The notes under the pieces are model-generated. The model was not told the DNA's origin. It saw only the letters and a list, made by a program, of their open reading frames with translations, and did not search any database. Position numbers and translations under genes: made by a program. From positions 60,781-124,780 of the forward strand of contig CAJNYU010002229.1 of assembly GCA_905331475.1 (NCBI GenBank): DNA of 64,000 nucleotides, given 5' to 3'. This stretch comes from Rotaria socialis (lineage: Eukaryota > Rotifera > Eurotatoria > Philodinida > Philodinidae). Shown here piece after piece: positions 1 through 12,707 of the stretch. Positions within the stretch are counted from its first letter, which is position 1, and the number at the start of each line of letters is the position of its first letter.

Positions 1-181
1 ATTCCAAATGTTTCAGATCCAAGTAAAGGAACGCTTTTTCTCTTTTAAAAGGATATTTATACTCAATGCTGACTCTTTCGGACGCAATAAGAAATCTCAA
101 ATATTCGATTGATTTATAGAAATGATTCACAGGTAGGTCTGGAACTTTTTGAGTTTTGTCTTCGTAGCTCTTTTCACCCAT
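1..181 (-). CDS. Partial unidentified protein, N-terminal exon at window edge
   Basis: An open frame runs from an ATG at 181 off the left edge without a stop, giving 60 residues. It starts MGEKSYEDKTQKVPDLPVNH and ends near YLDLKHLE. It is rich in charged and aromatic residues and has no membrane segment or motif that I recognise. A TAG triplet sits shortly upstream on the minus strand in a context that could be a splice acceptor, so the ATG may lie in a second exon. Identity is unknown. The support is an open frame of 180 bases in AT-rich DNA with reasonable composition, which is suggestive but not strong. Confidence 0.4.
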   Translation of the reverse strand, partial: MGEKSYEDKTQKVPDLPVNHFYKSIEYLRFLIASERVSIEYKYPFKREKAFLYLDLKHLE

Positions 182-1876
182 TCGGTCTAGAATTCATTAA
201 AAATTTGAATAACTATAGAATTATAGAATTTACCTAACAATAATATCTGAATTATATTTAAAACTTAGAGGTTTTTATAGCTGAAATATATTTATTTATT
301 AATAAAAAAAGGATAGCTAGATAAGATAAGAATCTTTTTCATCAATATTAAATACATTGTTGACATATTTTATTATCACAGAACAACGAATATATAAATG
401 TTGTGACTTTTCGAAAAGTCAGCTACTTATGATTTGCAGTATGATATTAAAATTTACTCTCAAATAGATTTGAGTCTTGAAAAACGTTCTTCTTTAGATT
501 TTCTTGTCGATTACTTTAGATTTTTGAACAATGCAATATTTTTAAATTTTCTCATGAAAAATGTCAGTTATTGTTGCAGAAAAATTGAATAGCAAAGACT
601 CAAATTTTATATTGGAGCTACTTAAAAACTAGAATATAGAATATAGAATAAAGAACATTCATAAATCCAATAGAAGATAAGTTGTTAATGTCTTTTTAGA
701 TGAATCATAAATGTTGCTTTTGAGGATTCTAATAATAGAATCAGAATGAAAGAAAAACAATAAATAAGTATGATTTGATTTTAAAATTATTCATCATCAA
801 TTACATATATTGATAATATTTTTTTCTTATTTTAGCCAATAACTGTTGAATTCTGAATGAGCATTATCGAAATCATCCTATATTTATACATAATAGAATA
901 CGTTCGATAGTTATCCTTACTGATTATCGCTAATTCATGTGCCAGAAACAAATAATATATTCTTGTTTTGGGCATTCTTCATATATATATATATATGAAT
1001 ATCGCACTAGAATGAATCGATTGTATCGATGAATATCATAGCCATGCAAATAACCGTAGAGATATATATACTACTGAAAATAAATGCTTCCAAGAATATC
1101 CCAGGAGAAGCGCTTTAATCTCCAATCTTGAAAAAGTTCCTTTTTCTGTGACCAAATGCAACTTTAGAAAATATCTTTCGATTGATCTCCTGAGTGGGCA
1201 ACTCTTCTGATGGGCATTGTTTTTTTAGGTACTCTGTGATTAAAACTCTAGTTAAAATATCTCGTAAACTTAAAAACAAAAAGGGCAGAATACCATCAAC
1301 TGAAATGACTAATTTAGTTCTAATTTGACTTATTATCAATATTATCATTTAATCATTTATTTTATTTATTATTGTTCTAGACGTACGCACGCAATAACAT
1401 AATGGGCACCTATGGTTTAATTAAAATAACAGTTGCAAGAGAAAAAAGAATAAGCTAGAATATTTTTAAACACGATAAACCAAATAGCTAATTCAATGAA
1501 ACGTATACCTCTATACACACATCAATATCCTTAAATTATCTTCGAAATAAAACAGAAAGAAGCTAATTAAATTGATTCATATAAATCGTACTCATTTCTT
1601 TTTATAATACTCTGTGTTTCTCTTTTATCTTTTTAACGACACAAAGCAAAGGAAATATAATTGCGATTGGATCAAGAAAAAAAAAGAAAACAGACAGGTG
1701 AATAATGATGGCATTAATAACGAAACGAAAGCAAACACACACACACACACACTATAAATGATATAGTACGTAATTGTACACGAATAGAACACAATCAAGC
1801 GAGTTTTTCAGTTTAGCACTGTTTATTTATCAAGCAAACGGGTCATAAGGATAAGAATAAAGAATGAATGAATGTT
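182..1876. other. Intergenic, no gene seen
   Basis: AT-rich spacer between the left-edge frame and the 3' end of the LEA-like gene. Short frames are scattered through it, but none has splice-compatible ends or recognisable content. A CA microsatellite lies at about 1734-1752. An AATAAA on the minus strand (TTTATT at 1822-1827) about 50 bases past the LEA-like stop codon is a good polyadenylation signal for that gene. Confidence 0.6.
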
Positions 1877-4800
1877 TCATGATAATATTGGTGGATTGCT
1901 TGTTGCAACTGATGCTGTTACAATCGTTGTTTTTGTAGTTTCAGTTGTCTGCCCGGTAGCACTTGTAGGAATAGCATTGTCCGGTTTTCTCTGTTGTTCT
2001 TCGTGTTTATGGGGTGATGAACCAAATAAACGGCTAAAGAAGTTACGAATAGCAGCTATTGGACCACCTTTAGTAATTTTCGTTGCGGCTGGTTCTACTT
2101 GTTCAGTAGTTGTTGATTCCGGACCATGAGCAGTTTGAGCAGATGCTTCAGTTACATATGCTTCTTGCGAAACATGATCTGTACCAGTCGATGATAGTGC
2201 TGGTGTGGGTTGTTGAGATGAAGTAGAAGATGTTAATGCTTGTTTACCACTATCTAAGAGAGCACTTGTTTTTTCTATGATATAGAATTTATTAAAAATG
2301 ATTTCATAAGAAAAAGAACGAAATCAATTTTGTACCTTGAAGTGTTGATGCTGCAGTTTGTGCAGCAGCTACAGTAGTATTTTTTGCTTCGACAGTTTTT
2401 GCTGCTATCACACTAGCAGTACCAGCAGCTTTTGTTTCGACAGTTGTTAGTAATTCGCTTGCTTTTGCTAGAATATAAATAGAAATACCTAAGGAAAATA
2501 TTCTAAAATCTACAAACCCTGAGCACTATGAGCTGTTCCAACAACTTTTGCTTGTGCATCACCTGCAAATTGTCCAGTGGCTGCTTTAACATTGGAAGCA
2601 GCTCCAGATGCTAATTCAATTCCTTGTTTAGTCTTTTCAGTAACAACAGCAGCACCGGTAGCGAATGCATGTTGTGTTGCACCAAGTATTTCTGCACCTT
2701 TACCTTTAACTTCAGATCCTTTTTCATCAAGTACTTCTTTGTTTTCTTTAATTTTCTGTTCGCCTATTTTAATTATATGAAAGCATGCATATATTTTTAT
2801 AAAAGAATATAGTAGAAAAAGTACTTACCAACTTTTTCAGGTGATTTTAACTTTTGTTCAACTGATTTTTCTAATTCTTGTGCTTTAACACTAGCTTCAT
2901 GTGCAGTAGTTTTTGCGCTATCAATTAATGCGCTTGATTTTTCTAAAAATATAATACTATTAAAGAAGTATACATCAATTTCAAAGACTTACCTAGAATT
3001 GTTTCTTTGGCTGCGGCTAATTTTTCTTCAACAACTTTTTCACCAGCAACAACTGCCTCTTTTATTCCCGTAACTAATTTATTGGCTTTTTCTTAAAAAA
3101 AACCATTTTAGATTAACACTCGAATTAATTATTGAAAGAATCTACCTTGAACATTATGTACTACTTCTGTGGTTTTTTTCTGAGTATCATGAGCAGTCGC
3201 AGATGCATCATGTGCTACTTCACCAACTTTATCTACGAAAATTGTCGCATGATTAAAGAATTTCTAAAATTGAAGAATGTACCTTGAACAGCATGTATTT
3301 TATCTGCAGCTTTTTCTGTTGCTGCCTGAACTGTAGCACCTGCTTGTTGTCTTAATTCAACAGCATTATCTAAACAATATCTCACAGATTAAAGAAAGTG
3401 ATAATCATATGTAAATTTAGTCGTCTTTTCGAAAAAGTTTGTATAGTGTAACAAATGATATGAAATAGTTCTCATAAATTCTTTCTGTTGAAAAACTCAA
3501 TATCTTACCTTGAGCATGTTGTGCTGCGTCGGTAACTTTTTCTTTTACTGCATGAGTGGTAGTGACTACGTCTTGTTTTAAGTCAACGGCTTTTTCTTAA
3601 AAGACAAATGACCATTTCAATATGAAATTTATTACATAAAAATCTTACTTTCAACAGCTTGTGTTGCATCCGTAGCCTTTTCTTCTACTGCTTGAGCAGT
3701 TGCAATCGCCTCCTGTTTTAGTTCAACAGCTTTATCTAAAAAAAACATTTAGTAGATTGCCGAAAACAATAAACATATGAAACTATGTAGTGATCTCTGA
3801 GAAAGTCTCATTTTTATTTTGTGGAGATCCAAAGATCTAACTAGATGATAAAATTATCGAATACTCTGTATATTTACATAGATGATCAATAACCTACTAA
3901 ACGACTTTATTTACCTTGAACATTATGTGCTACTTCTGTAGCTTTTTCTTCGACATTATGAGCAACGGCAGACGCGTCATGTGTAACATCATCAGCTTTA
4001 TCTAAAACAAATGATCATAGAAATAAGAATATTATAAGATAAAAATCTTACGTTGAACAGCTTTTGCTGCATCAGTAGCGTTTTCTTCTACTACTTGAGT
4101 AGCAGTGACTACCCCCTCTTTGAACTCAATGGGTTGATCTAAAAATAATATCATTTATATTAATTTCATTGTCTGAAAGACTTCATACAATGATGAATAT
4201 TATAAACTAATTCAGGTAAGTTGGCTTTGAAACCTATGCATCTCATGCAGTTTTTCATTGTGCAGAAAACTCTCACCTTGAACATGATGTGCTGCTACTT
4301 CTTGAGCTTTTTTTTGAACATCCTGAATAACTGTAGATGTATCGTTTGTTATTTCAGCAGGTTTTTCTGAAGTAAAAACATCACAGGAATGAGAAATCAA
4401 TGTAATTAAAAAATATACTTTCAATAGCGTGTGCAGCGTCCATAGCTTTTTCTTCTACTACGTGAACAGCAGCGATTGTTTCTTGTTTCAGATCAGTAGT
4501 TGTTTCTGTAAGATATTCATGTTAAAACAAAGCGTTGGTAGACGAAACATTACCTTGAACATCGTGTGCAATTTGTTTTGCCTGTTCATGGGCTTTATCA
4601 ACAAAACTAGTTACATCAACTTTTAATTCTGTTGCTTTTTCAGCAGCTACATTAACTACTTCATGCAATGTATCTTGTGTTTTATCAATTACTTCATTAG
4701 TGATGTCTATATTTGTATGGTACATATATAATCTATATAATCATTATCAAACAAGGCCATTACCTTTAACTTCTTCAATCGGTACAGTAGGTACCATATT

Positions 4801-5070
4801 TCCATTATTAACTGTAATGTGAACATCTTCTAGATGATGTGTAACATTTGGATGAGGATCATTAGCATTTTTAATAATTGTTTGTTCCTGTTGATGATGA
4901 GTTTCGTTTACTGTCGAATGTTGTTCGTTTTGAATCGTTATTGTATTACCTATGAAGGAAAAAGCCAACTTACATTAAATAGAGATAATTAATTTTTTCG
5001 AAATACTTTTACCTTGCTCATCGGATTTTTCTGTATGTACTGGAGTTGCTGATGAATCACTTTCAGACAT
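1877..5070 (-). CDS. LEA-like (group 3 type) helical repeat protein, 16 exons
   Basis: Exons (minus order): 5013-5070, 4764-4949, 4554-4706, 4419-4505, 4277-4366, 4052-4138, 3915-4001, 3649-3735, 3509-3595, 3283-3369, 3146-3232, 2993-3091, 2829-2942, 2518-2763, 2336-2467, 1877-2274. They sum to 694 codons plus stop. Every intron is phase 1. Seven exons are exactly 87 bases, one is 90 and one is 99. The repeat units resemble DKAVELKQEAIATAQAVEEK and contain the 11-mer TAQAVEEKATD, which fits the group 3 LEA (LEA_4) pattern of Ala, Glu, Lys and Thr in an amphipathic helix. The N-terminus (MSESDSSATP) has no signal peptide, so a cytosolic location is inferred. The C-terminus is Ser/Thr/Pro-rich with a short basic hydrophobic patch (AAIRNFFSRLF). 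LEA proteins protect cells during drying. That role is inferred from composition; another Ala/Lys helical protein is the main alternative. Confidence 0.75.
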
Positions 5071-8000
5071 TGCTGTTCGTGAAAAAAATAAATCTAGAGA
5101 GAACGAACAGGAAAAAAATAGCAAATAGACAAAAATAGTCAAGAGCATAAAGCACAGCTGTATTCAACAACAATTTGTTATATTCTATTATTCAGGCTTA
5201 CACTGCCACAGCTGTACATACTACTCATTTTGTCTAACGGTCTGTGTCGATTTGCTAGCCTAGAGGAATCGATATACGCATTGTATACATACATAAAATA
5301 TCTGAAATATAAGATGAACGACTCTGAGGAGAGAAAAAAAATGAGATGAGATAGAATGAATAATTGTATGATCGGAAATTTTGGCAGCTTGTTATCTTTT
5401 AACAACAATAAAAACAATAGCAGCAAGTAACCGCCTGCCGCCATTGACCTTCTTTCTATTTTTTTCATTCATGTATATTAGACAAAAAAGCAAAGAAAAA
5501 TGATAGGCAAAGGAATGCTTGACTACATTGGCTAACCTACAAATCCACAAGAAATACAAGCAAAAAAATAACATAATGTTTGAAGAGATGATCTCTTCTT
5601 TTTCTTTCCAAAAAGAGAAAAAAATGAATGTATATATAAATGAAATGATCAACTGACCTTAACTTTTCTCAAAAGATGGACATCATATCTCAACTGAATG
5701 GCGTATTATCAATGGAAGAAGAATAGAGGAAAGAAGGCCAAAGTTTATTTTGGCTTGCTGCGCTTCTATCTACCATATCTGCTGCTCTCCTTCTCCAGAG
5801 AGATACAGACAGAAAAGAAGAAAAAAAGACAGAGAAGTACAAACGAAAAAAACAACATACAACTCAGTACTCTTGCCCACTTCCTAGAATGACGACACTA
5901 AGATCGACTAATGAATATATACATTTATCGGTTCCTATGAAGTTATTCAAATATTTCCTTAACAATTTAACAGAACACATTGCTCGCACATGATGTTTTT
6001 GTGTCCATGGTTATTTGAGAGCACATATATATGGAAGTGAACATGAATAATTTATAAGTTTAATGTGTAGCTATTTCCAGACGGCGAAAAACAATATTCC
6101 CATGAGTTCAAACTGATACTAAACGGAGAATTGAATAGCAATTAATGCTAGTCTTTATTTGACAGAAAATGCCTAGTCACTCATCAAATAAGACTTAGTG
6201 TAATGAAAACAATTTAGTATCTGACCTAAGAGAAGGATATGAATTGCTAAATTGTATTTCGATAGACAGATAGAAGAAGAAAAAACTTTAGATGAATACA
6301 GTATAAATTGCTTAAATCAAATTAATTATAACTTACAATTATGACTCTTTATGCACATAGAATCTCAAAGCATATGTGAAAATTTAGCAATCTGGCTTTT
6401 CTCTAATATATACATAGCATTTTCCTGTTAATTGTATATGTAGATCTATAAATATGAGTGCGCTATATATGAATGATGTTTAAGCGCATGCTATAAGATC
6501 AAGCAAAACAATAACTAGACTGTACTTTTGTATTTTTGTCGATGCTGTTTTTCCTTTCTTGTCTTAGCAAAAAAAGAGACGTCTAACTTTATGACTGCCC
6601 ATGATTCCATACCCACATATACAAAGAGAACGGGTGAAGTAATATAGGACTATTAATGGTAATAGTTGGGACTGTTTTTACAGTGTGCATGCAAGCATGT
6701 ATCGTTGATGAATCAGCTCGAATAAGTTTATGTCAAAAAGACAGTACAAGAAAGAAAAAGAACTACGCATACTAAGTATGAATGAAATGGCGCTGTAATT
6801 TCTTTTTCTTTTTCCTCCGCTTTCAGCAATGGTTAAAACAAAAATGCCGAGAAAAGTCATTAGAAAAACATTACTACAGCTTGTGTTTAAAAATAGAACG
6901 TGAAACATATGGTTGAGCTCGTCTTTCGATGAGAATAAATGATTTTATTTTGATAAAAATAATCATTGACGCAAATAAGTATTTGATAAAAATAAAATAG
7001 TATGATGCTAATTAATACAAATAGGTTTTCTTCGATACACACAATGTTGAATTATTGAACTAATTGACTACTAACACAATAAAGATATTATTTGTAATCA
7101 TTTCTTTGAGGGCAATTCATAATTTTTGTCTAAATACTTTTCGACGTAAATGAAAAGAATTTTTCATTGCATATTTACTCGAAAAAAATAATTAATTTAA
7201 ACCAACAACAATAAATATTATTATTTTTCTGCGAGAAAGCGTCGAGTATGTCATCGAGCCATGGCTATTGAAGGTTGTCATATTGTCGTACAGCTATTTT
7301 TCATGAAAGCAATATTCCATATGACATTGAAACAGATAAAAAAAGACGAATGCCAAGTATTTAAAACAATTAATATTGATTGATTTCGCATTAATATTTA
7401 TTCATAGAGGCCACTAATTATTCTTTTACGATATGTTGTACATATTTGTTCGCTTTTCATTGTTCAGCATACAACCGCATTTACGTTTCGAAGTCTAATT
7501 TTATTTATTTCTGGAGATTTTTTTTTATCACCTATTAACTAAATAAATAGGAATCTATAAATATCTTGTTATTGTCAATCATGATTAGTATCAATCGCTT
7601 CTAATTTTGTTTATTTCTACGTTTAAATATCTGGATTTTCTTTTAAATGTATTGATATGTGATTGCAATCTGTTCTATCTTATAGTTTGATAATAAGGCA
7701 ATGTTGTTTTTAATCTTTCTCAGTTTCTTTTTGTATACTAAACGAGCAAATACCTTGCATACCAGTAGATATATTACTTTCTCAGTCGATTATTGCTACC
7801 AATATAAACTCTATTTTTAGTAAGAAATATACATTTATTATTCGTCATCTACCCGTATATTATATTCTATTTGTAGGTATTTTACGTTCAAGCGAACTTA
7901 TTGAAAAATGAAATTAAATAAAAAGTTTTCATGCAGTTAATCCAGTTGAGTAAATCTGTTTTATAACATAATACGATTGTTTAATTCCACAACAATGAAT

Positions 8001-11000
8001 ATAATATAGCAACTCGGATGTTATTGATAAAACCTACGATTAAAAGCAATAGATATATTTTTCCGGTCTCTTTTTTTCTCCTAGTATAATCGCTCTACGA
8101 TACAAACACGTTTAGTGTTATTTTAACCTTTTTCTACTGATTATCACCTGTTCGCTATGAATTGCGATGGTTAGTTTCTATAGATGAAGCCATTATTGTA
8201 TGTGTTAAAAAAAGCATGAGATCATGACATAAGTTTACTTCATTAGAAAAACATTAAATTGATCAATGAACTAGAAACAAAATAAATTAACATTGATATT
8301 GCGTCAGAAATGCGACGATAAGAAACATCATAGATCTTTTCAAAAACTAATATTTTGTGTTCTTTAGGAGGAATTTTTCCATGCAAAACATTTAGATCAA
8401 AATCGATGTGCATGAACATAGCTAAACACGCGTTTTCATGTGGAAGGAGTTAGAGCAGATATTTTCGAAATATTTTTTCACTTTGCAGGAAAATATTTAT
8501 CAGCTCTCTGATCAGAGCACGCTCGTACAATGAAAGCTTTTGAATGGTATTCATGATATTCGAAATAGAGAGATTTTACTGTCGTAAATATTGAAGGAAA
8601 AAGAAAACAATGATTTCATCGTTGAGAATAATCTTTACGTTTTGTTAAACAAACTAAAATGAAAAATAACACTTTTTCGGCATGTCCCCTGTTGTCACAA
8701 TACCAAAAAGAAAATTGAAAATAAAGAGCTGAGCATTCTCAATTTTATGTGATACATTAGAACACTTTATATATATGTTACTACTATGATAAAAGAAAAA
8801 AAGACATAGATATTCCTGAGGACACAATTTATACGTTATGAAAGCGAATTACAGACGATCCTCGTTAATCCGATGAGAATCAATCTTTTGATGTTTCATC
8901 ATCAAAGTTACTACATATAGCTATTAACTATTTATGTACTCTATTGAAATCTTAACTGCACATTTTTTCAAAATAGCCCAATAATAGATTTTATTCGACT
9001 ACTAGAATAGAAGTGTTCCTATAACACTTGTATCAAATGAATCCTATGGATAGGCAACTTTTGATGAAACTAATCTTGAGTTATTAGAACCAGATATCTT
9101 GTTAATCAAGTATTGTTATTGCTTTGAGATTTGATTATGTTAAACATCGAATAACAATACAACTGTTGACGAATCTACATGTGAGAATAATATGCTTTAT
9201 TCTGATGCATTATATTAAAATGAAAGATCTCGAGTGGTTTCATTGTTATGAAGTATACATGAGCGCTCAACAATAACCGGATATTTGATTTATTGTATTC
9301 TACGATCCGTTGTTTTAACGAGAAATCATTTTCAATGGATATATTCTTTCGTGGAAAATACGAGGATTTTAGGTTATTGAACTTGCTGAATTCGAGTAAG
9401 AAAATTCAAAATTCTCGAAGACTTTCTTATGTTCATTCTGTAGATGAGAAAATCAATGTACAAAAACTGAATAGTATTTATGCACGTCAAACTCAGTTTC
9501 AGCGCTATCGTTAGTTGTTCATCAGCCAATAATAGTTTCATAAAGAAATTTAAAAAATCATAGAAATACGATATAAATAGTAGAGAAATACTAATCTAAT
9601 TCATCATATATAAAACAATGAGTCAGAAATTCTGACTGAGAATGACAAACTTCTATTATGTTAATATTATCATTTTTACAGGCAAGACCGAAAGGTTAAC
9701 AAAATTTTCTTTGAAATAATCCGAATCCTTCTAGTACTAGCCATAAAATGTTCTTGTATCATAAAGAACAGAATGACTTACTGAAAAACGATTCGAATAC
9801 GTTTCTTTCTATACAATTCTTGGATCTGTCTGCATGTATGAAGAACAGGCAGCAAATTGGAAATGATCATCGGTAATTTAATCGGAAAGAAAATTGTTTA
9901 AGGAAAAAACCTATCCAGAAAAAGCTTCCTGGATAAAAAAAAAATGATTTTCAGCAAACAGAAAACTATATATGTAACTTAATACTTATATTCAGCATTT
10001 AGTAGGCAATTCCCAATTTGCTCTATTCACTCGTTGAACTGAACGCATCGGAAGCAATCAACTAATATTCTATACTCATACGCATAATTCATTTATTAAT
10101 CAACTAATCCTCTCCCTCCCTCCCTCCCCCCCGCATNTAAGAATCAAAATGAGAACGAATTCTTCTCCGCCTATCTAACTCAGCATGGCATTTGTCACCT
10201 AAAATGTTGTATGAAAGCAATTTTTCAATTTTCAATTTTCAATTCAATGGCACCTATACACATTATATATGCATGAGGAATCAGATGATCAACTTGATAC
10301 GTGTCTTATGTAGAATGTATTCATCATATTGTCTATTGCATATGATGATATAAGTCGATTGACGACAAAGCAGACATGTTTTTATATGATGACTTAATAA
10401 AATCTTCAAACATATCATTTGTATAGATCAATGCCGTAAGATATCTAGCGTACTTTATTAATTTTATAATTCTAATGTTGAAAAAATACAATGTACCGTT
10501 TAATAACTAATTCTACACAAGAAAAGCTATAGAACAAAATATCTACTTTTTCTACTAGATCATTCTTAAACAGATAAACCAATATATAAATGAAGTATAT
10601 TTTTCATCGTTTCTACAATGATAAATACTGAAATGAGAACAAGAATTATCCACGTTTCATTAAGATCATGCTGTTGTTCAACACACTCCCGAAATTTATT
10701 GTTTCTTTGATGAAACAGAGTACCATTTATTCTCATGTATCTATTCATTGACCTTCATTTTGTTCTTGAATGTCTACATTTTCTAAAAGTGAAATCTGAA
10801 ACGCATTTGTCACTTTCGATTTCCTTTCATTAGCATAAACGAAAAAAAAGAAAGAAAGAGAGATCAAAACAAGAGTACTACATCAAAGTTTCTAGTTTTG
10901 TGGTTAATATAACAACAAAATACTCATAAAAGAAAAGAAGATCACCCATCGCCACTATCATGGAACGTAGACGAAGTTTCTGTAATCATTACTGCGCAAT

Positions 11001-11763
11001 GAAATTGATCTGCCAACGAATACAAGACACTTATCGACTGTTGATCAGAAAGATTGCCACCAATAATAATCTTCTATTCTATCCGCACGAATTCACGAAT
11101 GTTATTCTGCAAAGAAAAAGACACAAAAGAGCAGTATATATGCATATGTGCATGATATTTACTATGTTCGATAATTTCGTAGACAAATGCTGCTTGAGTC
11201 AATGTGAAAGACAAACGAACAGGTGATGATGAACCCTACATGTGACCATTGCTTCGGTAACCTAATCAATATGGATAATGGCCATCATATTTGACACATT
11301 AAGGAGACAAATGTATATATATATATATACACGTGTCAATCAGTATTCGCATACCACTTATAAAGGAGTGATAAGTCAACGTCAACAAGTATTTATACTT
11401 GTTGATCGAATTAAAATTCTTCAATTTTCTCCTCGTTGAAAGGTGACGATGGAGATTTTTTTTCTCTCTTGTGTATTACAAGATTAAATGTTTAATTCGT
11501 AAACATATTAAATTGGATTGTCTATAAATCCAATTTAATGAAAATTTCAATAAGATCAAGTAAAATATATGTGTATAGTATTATGATGTATATTGTGAAA
11601 AATAAATATTAGAAATACAACGAAAACAAAAACAGAAACAGATTCCATGTACATCTAGAGTGCTAAACAGCAACATCGTAATAAGACAACCGGGCCGCCA
11701 AGAAACAATAGTGAATAGAAAGTGTTTATAAGAAAAAACGTAAAATATGCGATAAGCAGTTAA
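5071..11763. other. Long intergenic spacer, no convincing gene
   Basis: About 6.7 kb of AT-rich sequence upstream of the LEA-like gene. It contains several open frames of 60-96 codons on both strands, but they lack recognisable motifs and splice-compatible neighbours, and their composition matches the background. The first 100 bases upstream of the LEA-like ATG probably hold its 5' untranslated region and promoter, but I see no clear TATA box. Confidence 0.5.
10109..10140. repeat. CTCC-type low-complexity run with an ambiguous base
   Basis: A run of CTCC units passing into C7 ends just before an undetermined base (n) at about 10137. The C-rich strand and the unresolved base together suggest an assembly or base-calling problem at a homopolymer. 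Confidence 0.7.
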
Positions 11764-12192
11764 TTATTTTAATAGTTCGTTGGCCAAATCTATGATCTGA
11801 GGAAGAAGATGAATTATTAACAGTCTAAACACAAGAAAACGAACATTAATCTTCGATGGATATTCAGAGAAAAAACGAATTACCCGCAAATGATCATCAA
11901 TTTGATCACCAACTTTTCTTAATATAGTTGCTATAGTATTAATAGTTTCTCGTCGTTGTTGTTCAATGAATATGTCATTTAAAAGATCAGGTAAATTATG
12001 TGTTGATATATTTTGTTGTTCACAACAAACTGAAATTGCTGTTGATGATAAAATCATATGTGGCAGAGTTAGTGATAAATTTGTTTGATATTTTCGATAT
12101 GTTGAAATTGATGTAATACGACGTTTCTTTAAATTAGGTGATGTGTAACAATGTTTTATCGGTGATAAGGTAATTGTCGTTTTCGTCGTCAT
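11764..12192 (-). CDS. Putative BH3-only apoptosis regulator
   Basis: Single-exon frame of 142 residues, ATG at 12192 and TAA at 11764-11766. Residues 87-100 read IATILRKVGDQIDD. This matches the BH3 signature of BIM-type proteins with exact spacing: hydrophobic anchors I87, L91, V94 and I98, the invariant Leu at 91, and the Gly-Asp pair at 95-96. No BH1 or BH2 motif (for example NWGR) is present, and the protein is too short for a full Bcl-2 fold. That is the definition of a BH3-only protein, which binds the groove of anti-apoptotic Bcl-2 relatives at mitochondria. Residues 117-137 are strongly hydrophobic and could be a C-terminal membrane anchor, broken by one Pro. The N-terminal half is Ser/Thr-rich and unremarkable. 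The role is inferred from the motif; chance resemblance in a helical protein is the alternative. Confidence 0.55.
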   Translation of the reverse strand: MTTKTTITLSPIKHCYTSPNLKKRRITSISTYRKYQTNLSLTLPHMILSSTAISVCCEQQNISTHNLPDLLNDIFIEQQRRETINTIATILRKVGDQIDDHLRVIRFFSEYPSKINVRFLVFRLLIIHLLPQIIDLANELLK

Positions 12193-12683
12193 TCTCTTGA
12201 AATATAAATGTTTTATATGTTGCTGCTGATTGAAAATGGAAAAATGAGAAAACGATCAATAAGGAACGAAAGAGGAAAGGAAAGAAAAAAAAACGATAGA
12301 AAAAGAAAGTAGAATGCCGATTGATTGGAGAAAAAATAAGAAAAGATTTTTTTTTCTCTAATTTCATGACCTTCACAATTCGAAAATATACGGTGTTCAT
12401 CTTTTTTCATACAATAAAAGAGACGAATATGTCTTCTATTTTTTAAAATGATTAGAATATGACTGTTGTATCATTCGACTTGTACATTCAAAGAAGATAG
12501 AAGAAATAGATGATCAATACGAAATGAATAACTTTTTCTTTTCTATGGTGGGAACGATTTTTGTTCTTGAAGAAAAGAATACCTTCTGGCATGTAACTAT
12601 TTTGTTTGATCGATGTCATAATCTTTTAAGATATATGTAGGTGATTTATCGAACAGCAATCGATTCGTCAGCAGTCAATAGCA

Positions 12684-12707
12684 AAGAGAGAGAGAGAGAG
12701 AGAGAGA
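12684..12707. repeat. GA microsatellite
   Basis: Uninterrupted AG dinucleotide repeat of about 12 units in intergenic DNA. Confidence 0.9.

Noticed and set aside
10960-11226. 88-codon plus-strand frame with many Cys and His
   Set aside because: Cys and His spacing matches no zinc-binding pattern, and no supporting context is seen.
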